Of a stretch of 64,000 bases of DNA, positions 56,579 to 64,000 are shown one piece after another (the first letter of the stretch is position 1; each line of letters starts with the position of its first letter). Source of the DNA: Geoalkalibacter halelectricus (lineage in GTDB: Bacteria > Desulfobacterota > Desulfuromonadia > Desulfuromonadales > Geoalkalibacteraceae); the NCBI RefSeq assembly GCF_025263685.1, contig NZ_CP092109.1:1116001-1180000 (forward strand). The letters are read 5' to 3'. Made by a program: the position numbers and the translations under genes. The notes beneath the pieces were generated by a model. It had not been told where the DNA came from and made no database searches. It was given only the letters and a program-made list of their open reading frames with translations.

Positions 56579-58668
56579 GAAGCATCCCCGCCCCTGAGCG
56601 TGGGGCCGAGTACCACCGGCAGCAACACATGAAAGGCGCTGCCGCCGGCGGGGGCGCTCTCGACCCAGACCATGCCGCCGTGGGCTTCCACCATGCCTTT
56701 GACCAGGGTCAGCCCCAACCCGAATCCTTTGCCGCCGAATTCCGTGCGCGAGGTGGAGTGCGCCTCGATGTTGCCGAGTTCGTAAAATTTGTCGAAGACG
56801 CGCAATTGCTCCTCGGCGGGGATGCCGATGCCGCTGTCGGCCACCGTCACCTGCACCAGGGGACCGCCCAGGGTATCCTGGAAAAAGGCGGGCGAAAAGC
56901 GCCCGAGGCTCTCGCGCTCACCGTGCAATTCCGCGAAGCAGCGCAGCCGGCTGCGGATTTCGATGCCGCCTCCCGCCGGAGTGTATTTGACCGCGTTCTC
57001 CAGCAGGCGGGCGAAGGTGCGTTGCAGGTGATAGGCATCGCCGGTGAGCTCCACGCCCTCGGGCACGGCGTGCAGTTCAAAGCCAAGGCGCCGCTCCTGG
57101 AGAATCGGCTGAAATTCTCCCTGGACTTCAAGCAGGATTTGATGGAGGTCGACCTTCTCCCGGGCCAGGTAGATCGAGTTCGACTCAAGGCGCGCGGCTT
57201 CGAGCATGTCGCGCACAATCTGGTCGAGGCGTTCGCCGCCTTGCGCGAGGGCCGCGAGCAGCTGTTGCTCCTCGGCGTCCAGCCGGGCGTCCAGGCGTTG
57301 TCCGAGCAGCTGCGTCCCGGAGAGGATGCAGGTCAGGGGCGTGCGCAGCTCGTGGGAAGCCAGCGCCATGAAGTTGCTTTTCATGCGCTCCAGGCGCGCC
57401 AGTTCGCGGTTGTGGCGCTGCGCCTGGTCGAGATTTTCGCGCAACTGGCGGCGGGAGCGCTTAAGTTCGCGGTTGCTGGCCTCGGTCAGGCGGTTCTGCC
57501 AGCGCAGCGCCTCGTAAAGTTCCGCGCCCTGGATGGCGCTGCCGACCTGGTGACCGATGGCGACCAGCAGATGCAGTTCGTCGCGGTTGAGAACGCGGTG
57601 ATCACGATGGTAGAGAAACAGCACGCCCACGGTCTGTTGCTTGGCGCTGAGGGGGATGGCCTGAAAGCCGCGCCACCCGGCCGCGCGGATGGCCTGGCTG
57701 CGCAGGCGCGGATCGCTGCGCAGGTCGGCGGAACTTTGCGGCCGACCGCTGGCGGCGACCCGGGCGGCCATGCCGGTGCCTTGGGGAACTTGCTGGATGT
57801 CGGCGAGAATGTCGGGCGCGATATTGCGGTGGGCGGCCAGTTGCAAGCCGCCGCCGGGGCGGTCGGCCAGATAAATGCCGCCGCCGTGGGCCTCGAAGAC
57901 GTTGATGACATCCTCGAGAATCGCCTGGAGCAGTTCGTCGAGGCCGCGGTGCCCGGCGATGCGGCGGGCGATTTCGTTGAGCAGGGTCAGCTCGCGGTTC
58001 TTGCGCCGCAATTGCTGCTCGCTGAGGCGCTCCCGGGTGACGTCGCGCACCACGCCGTGCACCACGCGCAGGTCATCCAGATCCCCCAGGCGGGCATGCA
58101 CCGCGCCGATGAGCCGCTGGCCGGCCTTGGTGCGGAAATGCAGATTGGGTTCCTCGGCGTAGCCGTGGCGCATGACCTGGTGCATGAAGCGCAGGTAGCG
58201 GCGCTCATGATTGCCGGGGAAAAGATCGCAGAGGGCCAGGGCGCGGAGTTCCGCTTCCGTGTAGCCGAGCAGGTTTTCCACCTGGCGGTTGACCTGGAGC
58301 AGATGGCCGGTGTGGGGATCGATGAAGAAGATGGCGTCGCCGGCGTTGTCGAGCAGTTGCTGAAACCGCCGCCGCGACTGATCAAGATCGCGCAGGGCCA
58401 GGGCGGCCTGGCGTTGTGCATCCGCGCGGCCGGCATCCAGGACGTCGCGGCGGCGGCGCTGCCACAGCCAAAGCAGGCCCAGCAGCAGGGTCGGGACGGC
58501 GGCGCCCTTGGCGAATGCGATGTGCAGGGCGCGGCCGGCCGACTCCGGCAACAGCATCGCCTCGGTTGCCTGGGCGCCGGTCGCGGTCAAGACGCCGCAC
58601 AGCGCCAGCGCCATGCACAGGGCCGCGCTCCAGGAGCGGTGCGATATCTTTTCGGATGCTGCGATCAT
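56575..58668 (-). CDS. membrane PAS-GAF sensor histidine kinase
   Basis: A 697-residue sensor kinase. Two hydrophobic segments near the N-terminus (LCMALALCGVLTATGAQA; IAFAKGAAVPTLLLGLLWLW) enclose a very short periplasmic part, so signals are probably sensed inside the cell. A PAS domain (about 100-220, DNAGDAIFFIDPHTGHLLQV), a GAF domain (about 245-390) and a coiled linker follow. HisKA has FMALASHELRTPLTC, and the ATPase domain has LENAVKYTPAGGG, DSGIGIPAEEQLR and KGFGLGLTLVKG. No receiver domain is attached and no regulator gene is adjacent. The ATG at 58668 with GGGGA just before it is preferred to a TTG 16 codons upstream. Confidence 0.9.
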   Translation of the reverse strand: MIAASEKISHRSWSAALCMALALCGVLTATGAQATEAMLLPESAGRALHIAFAKGAAVPTLLLGLLWLWQRRRRDVLDAGRADAQRQAALALRDLDQSRRRFQQLLDNAGDAIFFIDPHTGHLLQVNRQVENLLGYTEAELRALALCDLFPGNHERRYLRFMHQVMRHGYAEEPNLHFRTKAGQRLIGAVHARLGDLDDLRVVHGVVRDVTRERLSEQQLRRKNRELTLLNEIARRIAGHRGLDELLQAILEDVINVFEAHGGGIYLADRPGGGLQLAAHRNIAPDILADIQQVPQGTGMAARVAASGRPQSSADLRSDPRLRSQAIRAAGWRGFQAIPLSAKQQTVGVLFLYHRDHRVLNRDELHLLVAIGHQVGSAIQGAELYEALRWQNRLTEASNRELKRSRRQLRENLDQAQRHNRELARLERMKSNFMALASHELRTPLTCILSGTQLLGQRLDARLDAEEQQLLAALAQGGERLDQIVRDMLEAARLESNSIYLAREKVDLHQILLEVQGEFQPILQERRLGFELHAVPEGVELTGDAYHLQRTFARLLENAVKYTPAGGGIEIRSRLRCFAELHGERESLGRFSPAFFQDTLGGPLVQVTVADSGIGIPAEEQLRVFDKFYELGNIEAHSTSRTEFGGKGFGLGLTLVKGMVEAHGGMVWVESAPAGGSAFHVLLPVVLGPTLRGGDAS

Positions 58669-58738
58669 AACGTCCCCGGGCAGGTGAGGTGGCGGATCGC
58701 TGGAACGAAAAATCAACTGGAGTGCAAGTTTCCAGGGC

Positions 58739-58903
58739 TAGTATCCCGTGCGGCTAGTCCTGTCTTCTAATTCCAGCTATTTTTGGCGCTGCCTGCGTTG
58801 CGCCAACTTGACTTAGCGCATGGCTAGGCCTGCGTTGGCGACGCCTTGGCAACACCAAAAATATCTCAGAATTATTTGACACGACTAACCGCACGGGACA
58901 CTA
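58739..58903. mobile_element. 165-base MITE-like element with 26-base terminal inverted repeats
   Basis: The left end TAGTATCCCGTGCGGCTAGT (58739 onward) and the right end, read in reverse complement, TAGTGTCCCGTGCGGTTAGT (from 58903) match at 23 of 26 positions. The interior continues as an imperfect inverted repeat (AATTCCAGCTATTTTTGG against AATTCTGAGATATTTTTGG). CTAG or TA at each border could be the target duplication. No reading frame for a transposase fits inside, so it would need an enzyme encoded elsewhere. The right end coincides with the cinA stop codon. Confidence 0.8.
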
Positions 58904-60151
58904 GGCTTTGGGTCGGGCGCGCTCCATCAGGTAGCGGCGGATCCATTCCAGAGCCATGCAGGCGGATATTTTGCGGATCTGTTCGCGGCTGCCGCTGAAG
59001 CGATAGCCCTTGGCCTGCTCCGCGTCGTTGGCCGACAGGGCGATGAACACCGTGCCCACCGGCTTATCCTCGCTGCCGCCATCAGGACCGGCAATGCCGG
59101 TGACGGCCACTGTGATGTCGGTGCGCGTGCTCTGCCGCAGTCCGGTGGCCATGGCGCGGGCACAGGTTTCACTCACGGCCCCCTGGTCGTGCAAGATGCG
59201 CTTGGAAACCGCGAGCCAGTCGTTCTTGGCCTGATTGGAATAGGTCACCGCGCCGCGATCGAAAAAGGTCGAGGCGCCGGGTATATCGGTGAGCCAGGCC
59301 GCCACCAGGCCGCCGGTGCAGGATTCGGCCAGGGACAGGGTCAGGCCGCTGGCGCTCAGCAGCCGCGCGACGGTTTGCGGCAGGGTTTCCCGGCCACGGG
59401 CGACGATGAAATCCCCGATGCGGCGCTGCACCTGCACCTCGGCGCGGTCGAGCAGTTCCTCGGCTGCGGCGCCGGTGGCGCGCAGCTTCAGATGCACCAG
59501 GGGAAAATCGACCCCAAAGCCGATGCTGACACCCTCCGGCAGGGCCAGCCCTTCGAGCAGGCTCTCGGTCTTGGGCTCGGAGAGGCCGAAGATCTTGAGA
59601 ATGCGCTCGCATAGGGGTGGATGGCCGCCGCTCAGGGCATCGAGGCGCGGCAGGAGTTCGGCCTCGACCATGGCCTCCATTTCCTCCGGCACGCCGGGGA
59701 AAAACAGCAGCAGACAGTGTTCCTGTTCGAGGAGAAAACCGGGAGCGGTGCCGCGCAGGTTGGGCAGCACCGTGCATTTGTGCGGCAGCAGGGCCTGCTT
59801 TTCGTTGCGCGGGTCCATCTCCAGGTCGTGGTCGCGGAAAAAAGCGCGGATCAGCGCCAGGGCCTCGTCGTTGAGCACCAGTTGACGACCGAAGGCGCGC
59901 GCGGCGGCGCGCGCGGTCAGATCGTCGCGCGTCGGCCCCAGGCCCCCGGTCACCACCACCACCTGGTGGCGCCCCGCCAGCTCGCGCAGCGCCGCGGCGA
60001 TGGCCTCCTCCTGGTCGGGCAGGGTGCGCCCTTCGCGAATTCGGTAGCCGCAGGCGTTGAGCAGCCGGGCGATGGCGGCGGTGTTGGTGTCGGGAATTTC
60101 ACCGTTGAGCAGTTCATCCCCCACGGCAAGGACCGCGATGTCGAGATTCAC
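58901..60151 (-). CDS. cinA: CinA-family NMN deamidase / ADP-ribose pyrophosphatase
   Basis: A 416-residue two-domain protein. The N-terminal MoaB/COG1058 domain (about 1-170) has LDIAVLAVGDELLNGEIPDT and VVVTGGLGPTRDDLTARA and acts as a pyrophosphatase. The C-terminal PncC domain (about 255-416) has SLAESCTGGLVAAWLTDIPG and VAVTGIAGPDGGSEDKPVGT and deamidates nicotinamide mononucleotide. The start is a GTG at 60151 with GGAGG upstream. The TAG stop is the first three bases of a MITE-like terminal repeat. Confidence 0.93.
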   Translation of the reverse strand: MNLDIAVLAVGDELLNGEIPDTNTAAIARLLNACGYRIREGRTLPDQEEAIAAALRELAGRHQVVVVTGGLGPTRDDLTARAAARAFGRQLVLNDEALALIRAFFRDHDLEMDPRNEKQALLPHKCTVLPNLRGTAPGFLLEQEHCLLLFFPGVPEEMEAMVEAELLPRLDALSGGHPPLCERILKIFGLSEPKTESLLEGLALPEGVSIGFGVDFPLVHLKLRATGAAAEELLDRAEVQVQRRIGDFIVARGRETLPQTVARLLSASGLTLSLAESCTGGLVAAWLTDIPGASTFFDRGAVTYSNQAKNDWLAVSKRILHDQGAVSETCARAMATGLRQSTRTDITVAVTGIAGPDGGSEDKPVGTVFIALSANDAEQAKGYRFSGSREQIRKISACMALEWIRRYLMERARPKA

Positions 60152-60173
60152 GCCAGCCTCCGATGCATGAGAT

Positions 60174-60647
60174 TCATCCCAGAAACGCCAGGCACAGATG
60201 CAGGGCGGCGGCGCCGTAGAGCCCCGCGACCACATCATCGAGAACCACCCCCACGCCGTTTTTCATGCGTCGGTCGAACCAACTGGCGGGCCAGACCTTG
60301 AGGATGTCGAACAGGCGAAAGAACACAAAGCCCAACAGGGCGGTGGTCCAGGAAAAGGGAACCAGGGCCACCGTGACAAGATAGCCCACCAGCTCATCGA
60401 TGACAATGCGTCGATCATCGACCACACCATAGTAGCGCCCCGCCTCATGCGCGACCCAGCAGGCCAGAATCAGCAGCGCCGTCCAGACCAGCAGATAGAG
60501 GGGCGCCGGCAGCCGCGCCAGCAGCCAGAAGGCCGGAATCCCGGCCAGGGTGCCGACGGTGCCCGGGGCCCAGGGAAAATTGCCCAGGCCGCCGTTGGTC
60601 GCCAGCAGCAGGAGCAGCCGTCGTCGTGGTTGAACCCCCGGATTCAT
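60174..60647 (-). CDS. pgpA: phosphatidylglycerophosphatase A
   Basis: Inner-membrane enzyme removing phosphate from phosphatidylglycerophosphate. The 157 residues show NGGLGNFPWAPGTVGTLAGI, DDRRIVIDELVGYLV and the catalytic-face segment FDRRMKNGVGVVLDDVVAG, with about four membrane segments. The start overlaps the larC stop by four bases, and cinA follows after 22 bases. Confidence 0.94.
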   Translation of the reverse strand: MNPGVQPRRRLLLLLATNGGLGNFPWAPGTVGTLAGIPAFWLLARLPAPLYLLVWTALLILACWVAHEAGRYYGVVDDRRIVIDELVGYLVTVALVPFSWTTALLGFVFFRLFDILKVWPASWFDRRMKNGVGVVLDDVVAGLYGAAALHLCLAFLG

Positions 60648-61834
60648 TCCCGGTGCTCTCCTTGATCCAGGCTGTCCCGGGCGGCGGCTTCCACCAGACG
60701 GTAGACCTCGGGCAGGGGCAGCGCGGCGCGGCGGGCAAGTTGTCGGCAGCTTTCGAATTCAGGGGTGATGCGTACCAGTCGCCCACCCTGGCGCAGCAGC
60801 TTGACCTCGGCGCTGCCCCAGGGCGTCGCCACCTGAGCGGATTCGCGCGCCAGCTTGAGGCGCTCCACAAGCTGGCGGCGCACGCCGATGGCCGAGCTGT
60901 CGCGCAGTAACTGCGCCGCCAGGCGCCTACCCTGCCCCGCGGGGGCGATGACGCGCACACCGACGCCAGGGCGATTTTTTTTCATTTGCAAGGGGCTGAA
61001 GGCGACATCCAGGGCGCCGGCGGCGAGCAGATCCTCCATGAGGGCGCCGAGCCATTCGGGGTTGCAGTCGTCAAGATGGGTCTCCAGCACCTCGACCTGA
61101 TCGGTGTCGGCGAGTTGCTCGGCCGTTTCGCCGAGGATGCCGCGCAGCAGGTTGGGGCGATCGGCCAGATTGCGGCCGCCCACGCCGTAACCGCAGCGTT
61201 CGATGCGCATGGCCGGCAGGGACGCGAAGTTCGCGATCTCCGCGGCGATGGCGGCGCCCGTCGGGGTGACCAGCTCGAAGTCGCAGTTGCCGTCGATGAC
61301 CGGCAGCCCGCGCAGGATCTCCAGGGTGGCCGGGGCGGGCAGGGGAAAGGTGCCGTGGGCGCAGCGGACAAAGCCGCGGCTCATTGGCAGGGGCGCGCAG
61401 ACCACCTGGTCGATCTTGAGGGCCGTGAGGCCGGCGGCGGCGCCGACCACATCGACAATGGAATCAAGGGCGCCGACCTCGTGAAAATGCACTTCTTCCA
61501 GGGCGATGTCGTGGATTTTGGCCTCAGCGGTGCCGATGCGCAGGAAGATGCGCCGCGCCAGGTCGCGAACCGGGGCGGGCAGGGTGCTTTGCGCCAGCAT
61601 CTGATCGATGTCGCGCCAGGTGCGGTGGTGATGGGTTTCCGCGCATTCCACCCGCAGGCGCGTGCCGGTGATCCCCTGGCGCTGCTCGCGCTCGGCGCGC
61701 AGCGTCCAGCCCGCGATGGGCAGCCCCGTCAGCGCCGTCTCCAGTTCGGCGACGGGCAGACCGAGGTCGACCAGCAGGCCGAGGACCATGTCGCCGGAGA
61801 TGCCGGAAAAGGGATCGAGGTACAGGGTTTTCAT
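60644..61834 (-). CDS. larC: nickel-pincer cofactor biosynthesis protein LarC
   Basis: Inserts nickel into the pyridinium-3,5-bisthiocarboxylate cofactor used by LarA-type racemases and epimerases. The 396 residues start TLYLDPFSGISGDMVLGLLV and contain HFHEVGALDSIVDVVGAA and VLETHLDDCNPEWLGALMED, with the CTP and nickel-binding family pattern. It overlaps larB upstream and pgpA downstream by four bases each. No ribosomal frameshift is needed; it is a single frame. Confidence 0.93.
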   Translation of the reverse strand: MKTLYLDPFSGISGDMVLGLLVDLGLPVAELETALTGLPIAGWTLRAEREQRQGITGTRLRVECAETHHHRTWRDIDQMLAQSTLPAPVRDLARRIFLRIGTAEAKIHDIALEEVHFHEVGALDSIVDVVGAAAGLTALKIDQVVCAPLPMSRGFVRCAHGTFPLPAPATLEILRGLPVIDGNCDFELVTPTGAAIAAEIANFASLPAMRIERCGYGVGGRNLADRPNLLRGILGETAEQLADTDQVEVLETHLDDCNPEWLGALMEDLLAAGALDVAFSPLQMKKNRPGVGVRVIAPAGQGRRLAAQLLRDSSAIGVRRQLVERLKLARESAQVATPWGSAEVKLLRQGGRLVRITPEFESCRQLARRAALPLPEVYRLVEAAARDSLDQGEHRE

Positions 61835-62589
61835 GGGGACGCACCCTGGTTGATGCGGTGGGCGGCATAGGCCGCGCCGAAGCCGTTGTCGATGTTGACC
61901 ACGGTGACGCCCCCCGCGCAGGAGTTGAGCATGCCGAGCAGCGCGGCGACGCCGCCGAAGGCCGCGCCGTAGCCCACCGAGGTGGGCACGGCGATCACCG
62001 GCGCGGCGACCAGGCCGCCGACCACCGAAGGCAGCGCGCCCTCCATGCCGGCCACGACGATGACGACCGCGGCGCGGCGCAGCACCTCGGCGCGGGCGAA
62101 CAGGCGATGCAGTCCGGCGACACCGACGTCGACCAGTTCCTCCACGGGATGCCCGAGCAGACGCGCCGTTACCGCCGCCTCGCGCGCCACGGGCAGATCC
62201 GAGGTGCCGGCGGCGACCACCAGGATCGTGCCGCGTCCGCTTTGCGGGATGGACTTTTGCACCAGGGTGAAGGTGCGCCCGTCGGCGTCGAACTCGCCGG
62301 CTGGGAAGGCGGCGAGCAGCGCCCGGCCCTTGTCGGCGTCGAGGCGGGTGGCGAGGATGTTGCTGCCGCGCTCGTGCATGCGCGCGACGATGGCCTGCAA
62401 TTGCGCCAGGCTTTTGCCCTCGCCGAAAATCACCTCCGGAGCCCCTTGGCGCAGTTCACGGTGATGATCGATCATGGCCACCCCGATATCCTCGAAGGGC
62501 AGCCGCCGCAGTCGCTCGAAAGTCGCGTCGACGCTGGTGCGGCCCTGCTCCAGGGCGATCAGCAGATCCTTGAGTTCGTTGGCGTTCAT
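61831..62589 (-). CDS. larB: pyridinium-3,5-biscarboxylate synthase LarB
   Basis: First step of nickel-pincer cofactor synthesis, carboxylating nicotinate adenine dinucleotide. The 252 residues have an N-terminal helical part and a C-terminal AIR-carboxylase-like domain (about 120-252). The latter has VAAGTSDLPVAREAAVTARL, VAGMEGALPSVVGGLV and VPTSVGYGAAFGGVAALLGM. It is coupled by four-base overlaps to the AbiEi-like gene before it and larC after it. larE and larA are not in the window. Confidence 0.93.
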   Translation of the reverse strand: MNANELKDLLIALEQGRTSVDATFERLRRLPFEDIGVAMIDHHRELRQGAPEVIFGEGKSLAQLQAIVARMHERGSNILATRLDADKGRALLAAFPAGEFDADGRTFTLVQKSIPQSGRGTILVVAAGTSDLPVAREAAVTARLLGHPVEELVDVGVAGLHRLFARAEVLRRAAVVIVVAGMEGALPSVVGGLVAAPVIAVPTSVGYGAAFGGVAALLGMLNSCAGGVTVVNIDNGFGAAYAAHRINQGASP

Positions 62590-63653
62590 GCGGGCCTTTC
62601 CGGGGACTGGCGCTGAGGCGCGGACTGAAAGTGGCGGTCCAGAAACCGCTCGAAGATTTGCCGGGCCGGGTCTTCGCCCGCGCCGCCCAGGTCCATGAGT
62701 TCGGCGTGCAGCAGCAACGGGTCGGCCAGGGCCAGGCGCTCGCCTTCGGTGCGGGTGCCCAGGGCGGCCAGCAGAATGACCTCGCCCTCGGGGTCGGGAA
62801 CCAGCCGCAGGCGCAGCATGATGGCCAGGGGATCGCCCTGGAGATGCAGAACCGCCTGGCGGGGCTTGAGGCCTTCCAGGATCAGGGCGGCGCCGAGTTC
62901 GCCGCCGATCTGAATCTGGCCCTGCAGATTCTGGCGCCGAATCATCTCCGGCAGGGCGTTCAGGCCCAGGTCGGTGGCGGGGCGGCAGCGCTCGAGCAGC
63001 AGTTTGGGGCGCAGCCGCTCCAGGTAACCGACCTCCCAGCGCCGAAACAGATCGAGGCGGTTGCGCAGGCGGCGCTTGCCTGAGGTATCCTCCCGACTGA
63101 AGCCGCGTTCCTCAAGCTCCTTGAGAACCGGCCCCACCGCGCCCAGGGCCAATCCGGCCTCCTTGGCCAGGCGCCGATAGTTCCAGTTGAGGGCCTCGGG
63201 TTTGCGCAGCAGCAGGTGGATGAGGCGCAGCCCCGAGGGCTGAAAGCCGCGACTGGTGCGCACGGGGGGCGCCTTGCGCTTGCGCCCGCTGACTTCGACC
63301 AGCAGCCCGCCTTCCCGCAGCGAGGCGTTGCCCACTGTATCGAGAAAGGCGATGCCGTGGCCGCGCAGCTCGCCGGCGAGGCGCTCGGAGACAAAGTCGG
63401 CGAGCAGCAGCAAGGGCGCCTCCCGGGTGTCCTGAGCCTGGTGGATCACCAGGCGCGCCGCCAGGGGCGTGAGGCGCGCGACCACCTGCACCCGGTAGCG
63501 GCAGTCACCCCAGGAGCCCGACAACGCCAGATGCCCGGCGTGGTCGCTGCCCGGCGGTGCCGCGGTGAAGTCGTGGCGGCAGCCGGGCAGGGCGTGCAGC
63601 GACGCCAGGCACAGATCGATAATGCCTTGCTCGTTGTTTTTGCGGTTGGCCAT
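62586..63653 (-). CDS. AbiEi-like winged-helix protein without a toxin partner
   Basis: A 355-residue soluble protein resembling type IV toxin-antitoxin AbiEi antitoxins. The N-terminal half has LLLADFVSERLAGELRGHGI and FLDTVGNASLREGGLLVEVS. A winged-helix region (about 150-215, LIHLLLRKPEALNWNYRRLA, VLKELEERGFSRED) and a C-terminal antitoxin-like domain (about 240-330) follow. No AbiEii nucleotidyltransferase gene is adjacent. The ATG at 63653 is chosen since upstream open frame is the shadow of ftsK. It lies 11 bases after ftsK and overlaps larB by four bases, so it is translated together with the cofactor genes. Confidence 0.65.
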   Translation of the reverse strand: MANRKNNEQGIIDLCLASLHALPGCRHDFTAAPPGSDHAGHLALSGSWGDCRYRVQVVARLTPLAARLVIHQAQDTREAPLLLLADFVSERLAGELRGHGIAFLDTVGNASLREGGLLVEVSGRKRKAPPVRTSRGFQPSGLRLIHLLLRKPEALNWNYRRLAKEAGLALGAVGPVLKELEERGFSREDTSGKRRLRNRLDLFRRWEVGYLERLRPKLLLERCRPATDLGLNALPEMIRRQNLQGQIQIGGELGAALILEGLKPRQAVLHLQGDPLAIMLRLRLVPDPEGEVILLAALGTRTEGERLALADPLLLHAELMDLGGAGEDPARQIFERFLDRHFQSAPQRQSPERPA

Positions 63654-63664
63654 GAACGCTCGTC

Positions 63665-64000
<336 letters not shown>

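Noticed and set aside
56629-58770. 713-codon plus-strand frame opposite the PAS-GAF kinase
   Set aside because: The minus-strand frame has complete kinase motifs, while the plus frame gives a repetitive sequence without motifs.
58739-58903. Complete insertion sequence
   Set aside because: At 165 bases it is too short for a transposase and contains no supporting frame; it is at most a non-autonomous element.

Overview
The window is a GC-rich, densely coded chromosomal segment that fits a Desulfuromonadales/Geobacterales-type anaerobe. The support is the combination of several multiheme c-type cytochromes, a GEMM-I (cyclic dinucleotide) riboswitch in front of one of them, a sigma-54 two-component regulator, split transketolase, the diaminopimelate aminotransferase (DapL) lysine route, and the recA-pilT-recX-alaS order. 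No rRNA, tRNA, CRISPR array, prophage or transposase gene was seen. The assignment is from gene content only.

Layout. 1-1.8 kb: the 5' part of a secreted cytochrome with at least eight hemes, on the minus strand, behind a sigma-70 promoter, a GEMM-I aptamer and an overlapping terminator. 1.8-5.7 kb (minus): a parvulin foldase, a small membrane diheme cytochrome, a dehydratase-activase ATPase with a 2-hydroxyacyl-CoA dehydratase-like partner, an eightfold heptamer repeat and a small membrane protein. 5.8-12.1 kb (plus): murI, a GerMN protein, a short MetH, a conserved unknown and split transketolase. 12.1-20.0 kb (plus): a histidine kinase with a heme site in its sensor domain and an NtrC-type regulator. 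These are followed by a sigma-54 promoter, a three-gene operon (NHL/PEGA/FG-GAP protein, tetraheme cytochrome, carboxypeptidase-regulatory-like protein) and a terminator. This looks like a self-contained redox-sensing and surface electron-transfer locus.

20.0-33.0 kb (minus): a tiny Cys-rich protein, a MOP-type exporter, gph, an NSS symporter, a PLP homeostasis protein, Maf, a PocR-GAF-GGDEF diguanylate cyclase, trmFO, topA, smg/DUF494 and dprA. 33.0-47.0 kb (minus): lysine and arginine synthesis (dapL, dapB, dapA, lysA, argH, argG, argF, argD, argB). Interspersed are a lipoprotein, an RDD protein and an unusual nitrilase-fold plus NUDIX pair. 47.0-64.0 kb (minus): hslUV, a receiver-kinase hybrid, a cupin, alaS, recX, pilT, recA, thpR, a PAS-GAF kinase, and a chain of overlapping genes running from ftsK through an AbiEi-like protein, larB, larC, pgpA and cinA.

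Several palindromic dispersed repeats sit in the gaps between genes. Two of them, next to hslU and cinA, supply the stop codon of the neighbouring gene. The most notable signals are the riboswitch with a compensatory base-pair swap, the heme-sensor/sigma-54/cytochrome locus, and the nitrilase-NUDIX pair.
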